Shown here piece by piece: positions 53,824 through 63,398 of a DNA stretch of 64,000 nt (the first letter of the stretch is position 1; each line of letters opens with the position of its first letter). Origin of the DNA: Lentisphaerales bacterium (lineage in GTDB: Bacteria; Verrucomicrobiota; Lentisphaeria; Lentisphaerales; Lentisphaeraceae); contig JAKVBD010000007.1 of the NCBI GenBank assembly GCA_022446985.1, positions 1 through 64,000 of the forward strand, read 5' to 3'. The notes under the pieces are model-generated. The model was given only the letters and a program-made list of their open reading frames with translations. It had not been told where the DNA came from and made no database searches. The position numbers were made by a program, and so were the translations under genes.

Positions 53824-54196
53824 ATGAAAATCATATTCACATTCCTGACTCTCATTTTTCTAAATGCCTGCTCTACCAAATACCACTGTGTTGGTTTTAC
53901 AGAGACAGGAATTGCCTCTTATTACTCCTCGGAATATAACAATAGAAAAACTGCCAGTGGTGAAAAATTTTCACAAAACCTCCAAACCGCAGCACACAAG
54001 GATTTGCCATTCGCTCAGAAGTGAAAGTCACCAATTTAATTAATGGCAAAACAGTGACCGTCACGATCAATGACCGGGGGCCTTTTGTTGAAGGAAGAAT
54101 TATCGACTTATCTTCCAGTTCATTTAAAAAATCGGTGAACTAAAAGAAGGCTTATTAAATGTGAAAATTGAATTGATTTCAAACCCCAAAAGCTAA
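53824..54196 (+). pseudogene. rlpA: RlpA-like lipoprotein, two frameshifts
   Basis: Reading from the ATG gives a lipoprotein signal ending LNAC and the start of the RlpA domain ('[36 protein letters not shown]'). The frame is then lost by one base near 54014. The next frame continues the domain ('[39 protein letters not shown]') and is lost again in an A6 run (54126-54131). The third frame gives the family end '[16 protein letters not shown]' to a stop at 54194. The restored protein would have 124 residues, a normal RlpA (septal peptidoglycan lytic transglycosylase). Both slips are single-base losses, so this may be a recent pseudogene or an assembly error. Confidence 0.8.
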
Positions 54197-54345
54197 AAAA
54201 AAGCCTCTTTAAAACAACGATTCAATATATCTGCTTTGACTTTTCATCTGCTTATATTCGTCCACCCACAATGAGCAACTGGAATAGAAGGCAAAGCAGG
54301 CTATTTTAGTCATTACTTTACATAGAAGATTTTTTTGGATTTATA

Positions 54346-55503
54346 ATGAAATTTATTTTATCAGTTTTCTTTTTACTTAGTTTTTCGCTTATAGCTGAGC
54401 AAGAATGGGTTCAAGAAGAAGCCTTATTTGTTAAAGATGACGGCAAAACTTTTGTTGTCCGTATAGAAGAAGCCCAGAAGGAAGAAGACTGGGATGAAGT
54501 TCTCGACTTATGTGATGAACTTCTCGAAAACCTCAAAAAAGCCGCCAACAAAGTTAAAGTATTAACTTATAAGGCAGATGCTCTAAAAGAACTCGACGAA
54601 GTTAAAGAAGCATTCGAAACTTACCAGGCTGCTATTGATCGTTACCCGATGTACCTGAAGTATACCGATGCTGTAAAAAAACAGTTAGTTATAGCCGATG
54701 AAGAATATGCCAAAATTAAAGGTGATGACTCCATATTTACCAATCGTCAGCCAGTCATCGACATGTATAAGAAGATTGTTAACAATGCTCCATTTGCAGT
54801 TAATGCTCCAGCCCTTCTACTGCGTGTTGCCATCATTCAAAAAGATGACAATCAAGAAGCTGAAGCTATTCAAAGCTACAGAACAATCGTTAAGCGCTAC
54901 AGAACAACAGCAGAAGCCGGTTACGCAAGAATTAACCTGGCTCAGCACTACCTTAACCTACTTGAGAAAATCGAAGGCGATCAAGCACTCATCGATGGCG
55001 CAAAAAGTGAATTAACTCTTTTCATTCAACAATTTAAAACTCACCCTATGCTTTCAGAAGCTAAACGTAGAATGAAACAAATTTACAATATTGAAGCCGA
55101 AAGACTTTACCTCCTCGCTGTTTTCTACAACCGCGACGAAACACCACACTACCGTCCGGAAGCTGCCAAAAGGTACCTGTATAAACTCATGATTGAGTAT
55201 GGCGATTCAGAGTTTAAAGACCAGGCTCAAGTGCTACTTAAGGAAGTCGACAAAGACTATCAGGCGAGTATCGTTGACAAGCGCGAAGAAATTCGTCAGG
55301 AGCAAAAAGTCAAAGCTGAGCAGAAAATAGCCGTACAACTTCCTCCTGAAGCTAAAGATAAAACAAAGAGGCGCGTTCTTATCAAACAGGGTGATTCCGA
55401 AAAATTCCTCCTACCTGTTGAAGACTTAGATCTGACTCCTCTAGAGAACACAGGCTCCGACGTTGAAATAAACTTTGAAGAAGCAAATGATGAAAAGAAA
55501 TAG
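54346..55503 (+). CDS. BamD-like TPR protein
   Basis: This 385-residue protein has a cleavable signal (MKFILSVFFLLSFSLIAEQ) but no lipobox Cys. The repeats run from about 35 to 300 and include 'AFETYQAAIDRYPMYLKYTDAVKKQL', 'YKKIVNNAPFAVNAPALLLRVAIIQKDDNQEAEAIQSYRTIVKRYRTTAEAGYARINLAQHYL' and 'SELTLFIQQFKTHPMLSEAKRRMKQI', which follow the pattern of BamD/YbgF-type outer-membrane assembly proteins. A basic Glu/Lys-rich tail ends the protein. lptE overlaps its end by 17 bases, so both belong to the outer-membrane assembly operon. The identity as BamD itself is likely but unproven. Confidence 0.8.
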   Translation: MKFILSVFFLLSFSLIAEQEWVQEEALFVKDDGKTFVVRIEEAQKEEDWDEVLDLCDELLENLKKAANKVKVLTYKADALKELDEVKEAFETYQAAIDRYPMYLKYTDAVKKQLVIADEEYAKIKGDDSIFTNRQPVIDMYKKIVNNAPFAVNAPALLLRVAIIQKDDNQEAEAIQSYRTIVKRYRTTAEAGYARINLAQHYLNLLEKIEGDQALIDGAKSELTLFIQQFKTHPMLSEAKRRMKQIYNIEAERLYLLAVFYNRDETPHYRPEAAKRYLYKLMIEYGDSEFKDQAQVLLKEVDKDYQASIVDKREEIRQEQKVKAEQKIAVQLPPEAKDKTKRRVLIKQGDSEKFLLPVEDLDLTPLENTGSDVEINFEEANDEKK

Positions 55504-56002
55504 TTTTTTACTCTTAATAACAGCTCTGCTCTTTAGCGGCTGTGGTTACCAGGTTGGTTACATCAACCACCCTCAGATCAAAACTGTTGGTGTTGGTAAA
55601 ATAAAAAATCTGACTGACGAACCCAGACTTGCAACTTATCTCAGAGCTAAACTCAAAGAGCGTTTCATGTTTGACGGCTCTATAAAGTTTGTTTCTTCTG
55701 AGGACGCAGACATTGTCATTAATGGTGAAATCACTGATTATAGCGTTAGAACCTCAGGTTCTGTCTCTTCTGACAAACGCGAAAGAGGTCAAAACTTCAG
55801 AGCGACAATTTATCGTACGACCATCAACTTTAAGTACGATGTAAAAACTAAAAAACAGTGGGATGTTCAATCCGGAACTGCTAGTGGATATGCCGACTAT
55901 ACCGAACTTATCGATCAGCATGAAGAGAAAAGAAACTCACTTAAACGCGCTGCATACGAAGTCGCTAAAGAAGTCGTCACCAACATCACCGAGGCCTGGT
56001 AA
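55487..56002 (+). CDS. lptE: LPS-assembly lipoprotein LptE
   Basis: This protein has about 171 residues, with a lipobox FSGC and then '[72 protein letters not shown]'. This is the LptE/RlpB domain, the lipoprotein that plugs LptD and helps to place lipopolysaccharide in the outer membrane. Its start is the ATG at 55487 (another is 3 bases later); a TTG further upstream is less likely. It overlaps the BamD-like gene and shares its TAATG with ispF. Conservation of LptE implies an LPS-type outer membrane. Confidence 0.9.
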   Translation: MMKRNSFLLLITALLFSGCGYQVGYINHPQIKTVGVGKIKNLTDEPRLATYLRAKLKERFMFDGSIKFVSSEDADIVINGEITDYSVRTSGSVSSDKRERGQNFRATIYRTTINFKYDVKTKKQWDVQSGTASGYADYTELIDQHEEKRNSLKRAAYEVAKEVVTNITEAW

Positions 56003-56490
56003 TGGCAAGCTTCCCTTTCCGCATTGGGCAGGGATTCGATGTTCACCAACTCGTACCTGACAGACCACTCATACTTGGTGGCGTAAAAATCAATCACGAG
56101 CTTGGCCTTAAAGGTCACTCCGATGCCGATGTCCTTCTACACGCTATTTGCGATGCCATACTGGGAGCTCTCGCCTTAGGAGATCTTGGCAAATGGTTTC
56201 CGGATAATGATGACAAGTACAAAAATATCGACAGTCAGATTCTCTTAAAAGACGTTTTAAATTCTCCACAGCTTAAAGGCTGGGCTCTGGTCAATCTCGA
56301 TTGTACAATCATTGCTCAGCAACCCCAAATGGCACCACACATCGATGCTATGCGCGAAAACATCGCTAAACTTTTCTGGGTCAAGGAAGATAAGATTTCA
56401 GTAAAGGCCACGACGACTGAAAAGCTCGGTTTTACCGGCAGAGGAGAGGGCATCGCTGCTCAAGCGATAGTCATGCTGGCAAAAGATTAA
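56002..56490 (+). CDS. ispF: 2-C-methyl-D-erythritol 2,4-cyclodiphosphate synthase
   Basis: IspF makes cyclodiphosphate in the non-mevalonate isoprenoid pathway. This 162-residue protein has all family motifs: '[11 protein letters not shown]' (zinc Asp and His), '[19 protein letters not shown]', '[15 protein letters not shown]', '[25 protein letters not shown]'. It is full length. It overlaps lptE by one base and ends in a 20-base convergent overlap with hutH. Confidence 0.96.
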   Translation: MASFPFRIGQGFDVHQLVPDRPLILGGVKINHELGLKGHSDADVLLHAICDAILGALALGDLGKWFPDNDDKYKNIDSQILLKDVLNSPQLKGWALVNLDCTIIAQQPQMAPHIDAMRENIAKLFWVKEDKISVKATTTEKLGFTGRGEGIAAQAIVMLAKD

Positions 56491-58003
56491 TCAATCTTTC
56501 TGTCACCCCTAAGAAATCGCCACCAAGCACAGTTTCTGAGATGATATTTATATCAGGTGAAAAATAACGGTCTTCTCCATAGAAATCAACTTTACTGCGG
56601 ACCAGCTTGTGAGCTTTTTGTAGTCTTCTAGACGTTTTACAAGGTGCTCGAAAGTCTATCCCCTGACAGGCCGCAAGCAATTCTACTGCTAACACTCCAG
56701 ACGTATTTTCAGCCATATTATGTAGTCGCCTCGCCGCAAATGTTGCCATGCTGACGTGATCTTCCTGGTTTGCTGAAGTCGGCAAACTGTCAACCGATGC
56801 TGGATGAGCCAGGCTTTTATTTTCACTGGCTAAGGACGCGGCTGTAACCTGCGCAATCATAAACCCGGAATTTAAGCCGCCATGTGGGACTAAAAATGCC
56901 GGTAAATTACTCAAGTGCTCATCGATTAGCAAAGCAATGCGCCTTTCAGACAAAGCGCCAATTTCAGCAAAGACCAGCGCTAGATTATCGGCTGCCATAG
57001 CCACAGGCTCGGCATGAAAGTTTCCTCCTGAAATAATGTCTCCAGAATCCGCAAACACCAAAGGGTTATCTGAAACAGCATCAGCTTCTCGAAGTAAAAC
57101 TTCTGCAGCAAAGCGCATCTGGTCCAGGCAAGCCCCCATAACTTGCGGCTGACATCTAAGCGAATAAGGATCCTGAACCCGTTTGCAATTTATGTGAGAC
57201 TTAACAATGGCACTATTTTCCAACAAAGACCGGTAAACTGCAGCACACTCTATCTGCCCCAATTGTCCTCGTACTTGATGTACCCTTTCATCAAAAGGCT
57301 TAACACTCCCTTTTGCCGCATCTACACTCAAAGCACCAGAAACCAATGCCGCAGAAAAAATATTCTCTAATTTAAATAAACCATCCAGGGCCAAAGCTGT
57401 AGAAACCTGGGTGCCATTTATCAAAGCCAAGCCTTCTCTTGGACCAAGCCTTAAATGCTCCAAACCAACATCTTTAAAAGCTGTTTTCGCGGTTACGACT
57501 CTCCCTTTATAATGGACTTTACCGCGGCCAATCAACGCCAAACTCATATGAGCTAAAGGGGCTAAATCTCCAGACGCACCAACTGAACCTTTAGAAGGAA
57601 TTACAGGGTAAATTTCATGATTCAACATACCAATTAAAGTTTGAATCAGAACAGGTCGCACTCCAGAAAAGCCGTATGTCAAGCTGTTGATTTTCAGCAA
57701 AAGAATCAGTCTGACAATTTCCTTATTCAAAGGAGCACCAGTACCCGCGGCATGTGACAGGACCAGTTTTCTTTGTAGATTTTCGAGGTCGTCATCATTT
57801 ATTCTTTCACGGGCCAGAATTCCAAAGCCAGTGTTAATTCCATAGACAGTTTCATTCTGAGAAATGACTTTTGTCACAACAGCAGCAGACTTTTCTACGG
57901 CAGACCAGGCTTGTTTATTTAAAGATAAAGTAACCGGCTCCAACCAGACACATCTCAGAGATTTTAAACTAAGGCTTCCAGGTTTTAACTTCAACTTAAG
58001 CAT
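56471..58003 (-). CDS. hutH: Histidine ammonia-lyase
   Basis: HutH removes ammonia from histidine to give urocanate. This 510-residue protein carries the MIO-forming Ala-Ser-Gly in '[21 protein letters not shown]', plus 'YGINTGFG' and '[10 protein letters not shown]', all family motifs. It has the usual length. The ATG at 58003 overlaps the hutU stop by eight bases (ATGCTTAA), so it is translationally coupled. A TTG four codons further upstream is possible. The 3' end overlaps ispF by 20 bases on the other strand. Confidence 0.96.
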   Translation of the reverse strand: MLKLKLKPGSLSLKSLRCVWLEPVTLSLNKQAWSAVEKSAAVVTKVISQNETVYGINTGFGILARERINDDDLENLQRKLVLSHAAGTGAPLNKEIVRLILLLKINSLTYGFSGVRPVLIQTLIGMLNHEIYPVIPSKGSVGASGDLAPLAHMSLALIGRGKVHYKGRVVTAKTAFKDVGLEHLRLGPREGLALINGTQVSTALALDGLFKLENIFSAALVSGALSVDAAKGSVKPFDERVHQVRGQLGQIECAAVYRSLLENSAIVKSHINCKRVQDPYSLRCQPQVMGACLDQMRFAAEVLLREADAVSDNPLVFADSGDIISGGNFHAEPVAMAADNLALVFAEIGALSERRIALLIDEHLSNLPAFLVPHGGLNSGFMIAQVTAASLASENKSLAHPASVDSLPTSANQEDHVSMATFAARRLHNMAENTSGVLAVELLAACQGIDFRAPCKTSRRLQKAHKLVRSKVDFYGEDRYFSPDINIISETVLGGDFLGVTERLINLLPA

Positions 58004-59666
58004 CGCCGTCTTCAACCATTGGTAAGTTCAGGTCATGTTCCTTAGCACAATCTATGGCTTCTTCATAACCGGCATCTGCATGGCGCATCACACCAGTAGC
58101 AGGATCATTTGTCAGTACTCTTTTTAATCTTTCCGCAGCCTTGTCTGTGCCATCTGCGACTACAACCAGACCAGCATGCTGAGAGTAGCCCATGCCAACT
58201 CCACCTCCATGGTGTAAACTCACCCACGTAGCACCGCTGGCCGTACTCAGTAAAGCATTGAGCAATGGCCAGTCTGAAACTGCATCAGAACCATCCTTCA
58301 TATCTTCGGTTTCGCGATTGGGGCTGGCAACAGAACCAGAATCCAAGTGGTCTCTGCCAATAACTACAGGAGCCTTTAGTTCTCCTTTCTTCACCATCTC
58401 ATTAAAAGCTAAGCCAAGTTTGGTACGATCCCCTAAACCTACCCAGCAAATACGCGATGGTAATCCTTGAAACGATATTTTTTCACGAGCCATATCCAAC
58501 CAATGGCAGAGATGTTTATTCTCCTTTAGAAGCTCCTTTACTTTGGCATCTGTTTTATAAATATCTTCAGGGTCACCAGAAAGAGCCGCCCAGCGAAAAG
58601 GGCCTATGCCACGACAAAATAATGGCCGAATATAAGCCGGTACAAAACCGGGAAAGTCGAAAGCATTTTTGAAACCTGTATCAAAGGCCATCTGCCGAAT
58701 ATTATTGCCATAATCAAATACTGGAATGCCTTGGTTATAAAGGCCCAACATGGCTTGAACCTGAATCTTCATTGATTCTTTGGCCTCACGAACAACTAGG
58801 CTTGGATTCTTAATTCTCATTTCAACAGCTTTTTCCAGTGTCCAACCCAACGGCAGGTAACCATTTAATGGATCATGGGCAGATGTCTGATCGGTGACTG
58901 CATCTGGACGAATACCTCTTCTAACAATTTCAGGAAATACCTCTGCTGTATTTCCTTCCAAAGCAACAGAAATGGGCGCCTCACTATCCTCGATTATTTT
59001 TAAGGCTTCATCCAGACTGTTTGTGACTATATCAACGTACGAAGTATCCAGTCTTTTTTGAATTCTCTCAGGGTCACACTCAACTGCCAATATAGAAGCT
59101 CCAGCCATAGTTGCCGCTAAAGGTTGAGCGCCTCCCATACCACCAAGACCTCCAGTTAAAATCCACTTACCGCTTAAGTCTCCGCCAAAGTGTTTTTTCG
59201 CCATCGATACAAAGGTCTCATAAGTCCCCTGAATAATTCCCTGACTGCCAATATAAACCCACGATCCTGCTGTCATCTGGCCATACATCATCAGACCTTT
59301 CTTATCGAGCTCGTGAAAGTGATCCCAGTTAGCCCAGTGTGGTACTATATTTGAATTAGCAATTAACACTCGCGGGGCATCTTCATGGGTTTTAAAAACC
59401 CCAACCGGTTTGCCCGACTGCACTAAAAGAGTTTCATTACTTTCCAGGTTTATTAAGCTGTCGACAATCTTGTCGTAACATTGCCAATTGCGCGCCGCTT
59501 TGCCAATGCCGCCATAGACGACCAATTCAGCGGGCATCTCTGCAACATTAGGGTCCAGATTATTGCGCAGCATCCGTAATGCCGCTTCAGTTAACCAGTT
59601 TTTTGCCTCTAATTGCGTGCCGCGCTGTGCCTTAATTCTCCGATTTTTATCAATGCGATTACTCAT
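57996..59666 (-). CDS. hutU: Urocanate hydratase
   Basis: HutU adds water to urocanate to give imidazolonepropionate, using tightly bound NAD. This 556-residue protein has the family signatures '[21 protein letters not shown]', '[18 protein letters not shown]' (NAD site), '[14 protein letters not shown]' and '[11 protein letters not shown]'. The ATG at 59666 is chosen because GGGAGG lies 6 bases before it; a longer frame has none. It leads the hutU-hutH operon. Confidence 0.96.
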   Translation of the reverse strand: MSNRIDKNRRIKAQRGTQLEAKNWLTEAALRMLRNNLDPNVAEMPAELVVYGGIGKAARNWQCYDKIVDSLINLESNETLLVQSGKPVGVFKTHEDAPRVLIANSNIVPHWANWDHFHELDKKGLMMYGQMTAGSWVYIGSQGIIQGTYETFVSMAKKHFGGDLSGKWILTGGLGGMGGAQPLAATMAGASILAVECDPERIQKRLDTSYVDIVTNSLDEALKIIEDSEAPISVALEGNTAEVFPEIVRRGIRPDAVTDQTSAHDPLNGYLPLGWTLEKAVEMRIKNPSLVVREAKESMKIQVQAMLGLYNQGIPVFDYGNNIRQMAFDTGFKNAFDFPGFVPAYIRPLFCRGIGPFRWAALSGDPEDIYKTDAKVKELLKENKHLCHWLDMAREKISFQGLPSRICWVGLGDRTKLGLAFNEMVKKGELKAPVVIGRDHLDSGSVASPNRETEDMKDGSDAVSDWPLLNALLSTASGATWVSLHHGGGVGMGYSQHAGLVVVADGTDKAAERLKRVLTNDPATGVMRHADAGYEEAIDCAKEHDLNLPMVEDGDA

Positions 59667-59688
59667 TACATACCTCCCAATTATAAAC

Positions 59689-59704
59689 CACAAAAATCTT
59701 TGTG
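59689..59704. promoter_or_regulatory. Palindrome in the hut divergent region
   Basis: CACAAA and TTTGTG form 6-bp arms with a 4-base spacer, 22 bases upstream of hutU and about 78 bases upstream of hutG. In this position it could bind a repressor controlling both hut operons. No regulator gene is seen beside the hut genes. Confidence 0.4.
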
Positions 59705-59733
59705 CTGCCGAGATTCGCGTAATGTCCCCATAC

Positions 59734-59763
59734 TTGAAAATACTTGCTGCGGAATGGTATAGT
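59734..59763 (+). promoter_or_regulatory. Promoter for hutG-hutI
   Basis: TTGAAA (59734-59739) and TATAGT (59758-59763) are separated by 18 bases, a good sigma-70 match. It lies 19 bases upstream of the hutG ATG, with AAGAAGGA as ribosome site between. Confidence 0.55.
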
Positions 59764-59782
59764 CAAGTAAAGAAGGATTTTT

Positions 59783-60571
59783 ATGGAGTTATTCAAGTTC
59801 AATCCAGGAAGCATTCCTGTACTGATCAGTATGCCGCATAATGGCACATTGATCCCCGATGAACTCCGCCCATTTTACACTGCAAATGGTCTCGCTGTAG
59901 AAGACACCGATTGGTACATGGATGAACTCTATGGCTTTGGCCGAGAATTAGGTTGTGCCATGCTCGAATCACTTATTTCTCGCTATGTGATTGATCTCAA
60001 CCGCAGTCCCCAAAATGAGAATCTTTACCCCGGACAAACCAGTAGTATGCTTTGTCCTGCTACGAGTTTTACAGGTGAATCACTTTACATAAATAAACCG
60101 CCCAACTCAGAAGAAATTAAGCAAAGATTAAGTCGCTATTATCAGCCTTATCATGATCAATTAAACAGTTGGATTCAAGAAACACTCACCCGTTACAAAA
60201 TCGCTGTTCTCTATGAAGCTCATTCAGTAAAATCACAACTTCCACGACTCTTTGAAGGCCAACTTCCCGAATTAAACCTGGGGACAAATTGCGGCCAAAG
60301 CTGTAAAGCTGAACTCAAAAAAATTGTGTGGGCTCATCTACAAAAGAGTTCTTATACCTCAGTTCAAAACGAGCGTTTTAATGGCGGATATATCACCAGA
60401 CATTATGGCCAACCTGAAAATGGTATTCACACCCTGCAAATGGAAATATCGCAACGCTGCTACATGAATGAATCCAGTCTTGAAATCAATCAGGCTAACT
60501 TCCAAAAGCTACAAATATTTCTTAAAAACCTGATCACCTCAATTATCAATTGGACTAGGCAATATGTTTAA
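59783..60571 (+). CDS. hutG: N-formylglutamate amidohydrolase
   Basis: This 262-residue protein is of the HutG type-2 family. It hydrolyses N-formylglutamate to glutamate and formate, the last step of one histidine degradation route. Motifs are 'VLISMPHNGTLIPDELRPF', 'DTDWYMDELY', 'VIDLNRSP' and 'ALYEAHSV' (here VLYEAHSVKSQLPRLFEG), with 'YITRHYG' and 'QMEISQRCYM' near the end. AAGAAGGA precedes the ATG. It overlaps hutI by 8 bases. Confidence 0.93.
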   Translation: MELFKFNPGSIPVLISMPHNGTLIPDELRPFYTANGLAVEDTDWYMDELYGFGRELGCAMLESLISRYVIDLNRSPQNENLYPGQTSSMLCPATSFTGESLYINKPPNSEEIKQRLSRYYQPYHDQLNSWIQETLTRYKIAVLYEAHSVKSQLPRLFEGQLPELNLGTNCGQSCKAELKKIVWAHLQKSSYTSVQNERFNGGYITRHYGQPENGIHTLQMEISQRCYMNESSLEINQANFQKLQIFLKNLITSIINWTRQYV

Positions 60572-61739
60572 AGCCCTGACAAATGCTTATATCAATGGTC
60601 AACGACAACAAACGCTGATCATGGATGATGAAATGATCACCTGGGTTGGTCATGATGCAGATGCCAGACTTCAGGAATGTGAGAGTATTGAAGACTGTCA
60701 GGCACGTTTAGTCACTGCCGGTCTTATCGATTGTCATACCCATTTGATTTACGGAGGTAAACGCTTTGACGAATATGAAGCTCGACTCAATGGTAGTTCG
60801 TATGAAGATATTGCCAGGCAGGGAGGTGGTATTCTTTCGACAGTCAAAGCCACCAGAGCCTGTACCGAACAAAAACTCTTTGAATCCGCTTCCAAAAGAT
60901 TACTTCACTTAATCTCAGATGGAGTCACAGCTGTCGAAATTAAGTCAGGATATGGCCTCGATCTTGAAACTGAACTCAAGATGCTCAAAGTTGCTGCCAA
61001 ACTTGAACAGGTTCTGGGACTTAAAATATCTAAAACCTTCCTCGGTGCCCACACCATTCCTCCAGAATATATAGACAATAGGCAGGACTATGTTGACCTT
61101 ATTTGTGCAACTATTCTTCCTGAAATAAAGCCTCATGCAGATGCCTGCGATGTGTTTTGCGAATCTTTTGCTTTCACTTTAGAAGAATCAAAAAAGATTC
61201 TCCAAGCTGCTAAAGAATTGGGACTCAATTTAAAGGCTCATGCAGAGCAACTGTCTGCAACTGGGGCTGCTGCTATGGCCTCTGAAATGGGCGCACTTTC
61301 AGTTGAACATTTAGAATATATGGATGAAGCTTCCGTGAAAATCTTAGCCGATTCTAATACCGTTGCCGTGCTTTTACCCGGAGCTTTTTACACCTTAAAA
61401 GAAACTAAAAAACCACCTATTGATCTTTTCAGAAAATACCATGTTCCCATCGCCATAGCCTCCGACTCAAATCCCGGCAGCTCACCTGTTCTTTCGTTAC
61501 GACTGATGATGAATATGGCTTGTCAGTTTTTTGGTTTAACACCCGAAGAAAGTCTGAAAGCCGTCTCCATAAATGCTGCTCAAGCTTTAGGCTTCAATGA
61601 TCTCGGCAAACTTCAAAAAGGTTACAAAGCCAATATTGCTGTTTGGGATGCCGAATCTGTCGCCGAACTCTGCGGAACTCTTGGCGGCAGCCTCTTAAAC
61701 AAAAGTTATAGTTATAGTAGGCTTCTCTTCGAAAGTTGA
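60564..61739 (+). CDS. hutI: Imidazolonepropionase
   Basis: HutI opens the imidazolone ring to give formiminoglutamate. This 391-residue protein has the metal motif DCHTHLIYGG, then 'RLNGSSYEDIARQGGGILSTVKATR', 'KSGYGLDLETELKML' and 'AHAEQLS', the zinc and substrate ligands of the family. It is full length. With hutG, hutU and hutH it completes a histidine to glutamate route, except that the formiminoglutamate step (HutE/HutF, or HutG acting alone) is not encoded in the window. Confidence 0.96.
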   Translation: MFKALTNAYINGQRQQTLIMDDEMITWVGHDADARLQECESIEDCQARLVTAGLIDCHTHLIYGGKRFDEYEARLNGSSYEDIARQGGGILSTVKATRACTEQKLFESASKRLLHLISDGVTAVEIKSGYGLDLETELKMLKVAAKLEQVLGLKISKTFLGAHTIPPEYIDNRQDYVDLICATILPEIKPHADACDVFCESFAFTLEESKKILQAAKELGLNLKAHAEQLSATGAAAMASEMGALSVEHLEYMDEASVKILADSNTVAVLLPGAFYTLKETKKPPIDLFRKYHVPIAIASDSNPGSSPVLSLRLMMNMACQFFGLTPEESLKAVSINAAQALGFNDLGKLQKGYKANIAVWDAESVAELCGTLGGSLLNKSYSYSRLLFES

Positions 61740-62004
61740 GTCAACTTTGCATCCAAAGCGTAATTGAAAGTACAACAACACAACATATTTTATTACCTAC
61801 TAGGGAATCAAAGACTATAACAATGTGCAAGGGAATAAAAACATGCTGATCTTAAATTTTTTACTCTCAAAATGCTGTATAATAACTATCATATGAAATA
61901 GAAGCTGAATAGTTTCTAAACCACATGAAAAAACAGTAAATAGCGCCGATCTAATCCGGACAAGTCACAGACCTTACTAAATAATTCTACACATAGAGGA
62001 AAAT

Positions 62005-62514
62005 ATGAAATCAACCATCTCATTAATTTTATTGTTATTTATAACGATAGGCTATTCTGAACCCGAAGTCATTAAACGTGATAATGAACCGGACTTTATA
62101 TTGACCAAAGATAAAAAAATGGATTTCGCTATCAAAGAGGCTAAAAGCAAAGTTGACGAATTTATACAAAGAATTAAATCGACTAAAAATCATGAAGGCT
62201 TTTTTATTAAAAAAGGTTTTACATATGGCAAAGATGAAGCTGAACATATTTGGTTGTCTTTAGTTTCTTTTAAAAAAAACCAATTTACGGCTACTGTGAG
62301 TAACAAACCTGTTTATGTAAAAAATTTAAAGGTTGGGCAAAAGGTTTTAGTTAAAATTAACGAAATTTCTGATTGGATGATTAGCTCTCCCAAAGGTCTT
62401 AAAGGAGGCTATACCATAGTCGCACTTGTTTATGGTACAAAAGATGAGAAAATGTACGAAGAGAACCTAAACATTGATTGGTCAAAATATGATTTCCTAA
62501 AGAAGGCAAAGTAG
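62005..62514 (+). CDS. Secreted DUF2314 (YegJ-like) protein
   Basis: This 169-residue protein has a signal (MKSTISLILLLFITIGYSEP). The domain at about 40-165 ('FAIKEAKSKVDEFIQRIKSTKNHEGFFIKKGFTYGKDEAEHIWLSLVSFKKNQFTATVSNKPVYVKNLKVGQKVLVKINEISDWMI ... GYTIVAL') matches DUF2314, with the EHIWL and ISDWM motifs. The family is found in many bacteria, but the role is unknown. The 265-base gap upstream is AT-rich, with a TATAAT at about 61875 and no clear -35. Confidence 0.8.
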   Translation: MKSTISLILLLFITIGYSEPEVIKRDNEPDFILTKDKKMDFAIKEAKSKVDEFIQRIKSTKNHEGFFIKKGFTYGKDEAEHIWLSLVSFKKNQFTATVSNKPVYVKNLKVGQKVLVKINEISDWMISSPKGLKGGYTIVALVYGTKDEKMYEENLNIDWSKYDFLKKAK

Positions 62515-62626
62515 ATTTAATTAATACAACAAGTGCTAAAACTTTTTCATAACTCACTCTATATAATTCAGCTACTCTAGCTTCAATTTGAGGCATTACT
62601 TACTTAAACTAAAAGGGCATTACATA

Positions 62627-63076
62627 ATGAAAGACATAAAAGACTTGGAAATTACAAAACTGAAATACTACAGCTACTCAGCATGGATTTATATTGCTGC
62701 TTGGGCTTGGTATCTTTTAGAACACTTTACAGACATTAGAATCACAAAAAGATTTCACTCTCAAAGAGAAGATCCTATCGGCATACTGATACCAATTTTA
62801 TTAACACTGGGAACAATTATTGTCACTCATTATTTATATCTGAGAGATCAAAGTATTATTAAAAACGGGGTTATTCTCAACGCTAAAATTATATCCAGTG
62901 GGAAAGTGTATGGCGAAATTCAGGATATAAAATTTACATATAGATATGAAGGAAAAAGTTACAAGTACAAAAAGTCTTTAGCAAAAGCTGATATAGATGG
63001 GGAAACAGTTCCTGTGATAATAGATTCTAAGAATCCAAAACGTTACTTTCTAGCCAAACAAAAATTGGAAGCCTAA
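62627..63076 (+). CDS. DUF3592-like membrane protein
   Basis: This 149-residue protein has two N-terminal membrane helices ('AWIYIAAWAWYLLEHF' and 'IGILIPILLTLGTIIVTHYLYL') and a small domain ('GVILNAKIISSGKVYGEIQDIKFTYRYEGKSYKYKKSLAKADIDGETVPVIIDSKNPKRYFL') with the KVKYRYEGK...V.V.YDPKNP pattern of DUF3592. The ATG at 62627 has AAAAGGG 9 bases before it. The function is unknown. It may be a cell-surface or sensor adaptor. Confidence 0.6.
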   Translation: MKDIKDLEITKLKYYSYSAWIYIAAWAWYLLEHFTDIRITKRFHSQREDPIGILIPILLTLGTIIVTHYLYLRDQSIIKNGVILNAKIISSGKVYGEIQDIKFTYRYEGKSYKYKKSLAKADIDGETVPVIIDSKNPKRYFLAKQKLEA

Positions 63077-63166
63077 ACCACAACCAACAGATCACTACAT
63101 ACCTTCTACTCGCTGTACCCATTCCAACTATAGGGAACTCTGAAGCTATTTCTCTCTCATCCATCC

Positions 63167-63235
63167 TCCGTGATCTTTGTGCTCTTCGTGGTTAAATTGA
63201 TTTTTATACCACAGAGATCACTGGGAACACAGAGA
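63167..63235. repeat. Imperfect inverted repeat of a widespread type
   Basis: The gap 63077-63398 (322 bases) holds arms of 27 bases, starting CTCCGTGATCTTTGTGCTCT (63167) and ending ACTGGGAACACAGAG (63235), separated by 15 AT-rich bases. The arms match at about 18 of 27 positions. Such CTCTGTG.TC.GTGGT hairpins are scattered across many bacterial genomes. No gene or promoter was recognised in the gap. Confidence 0.6.
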
Positions 63236-63398
63236 ATTAGGAGAACATATTCTTGTATTAAAAGGCAACCCCACAATAAACTCTAAAGATCCTACTTTTG
63301 ATTAAAACCTTCACTTAGCTGTGACTAAATCTGCCACTTTTCCGTATGAGTTCAGAAATTGACACTCCAATTGAACCTAAGGAAAGGAAGAACTAGAA

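Noticed and set aside
59681-59686. TATAAT box read as the hutU promoter (minus strand)
   Set aside because: It almost touches the GGGAGG ribosome site, which leaves no room for a normal leader, and there is no good -35.
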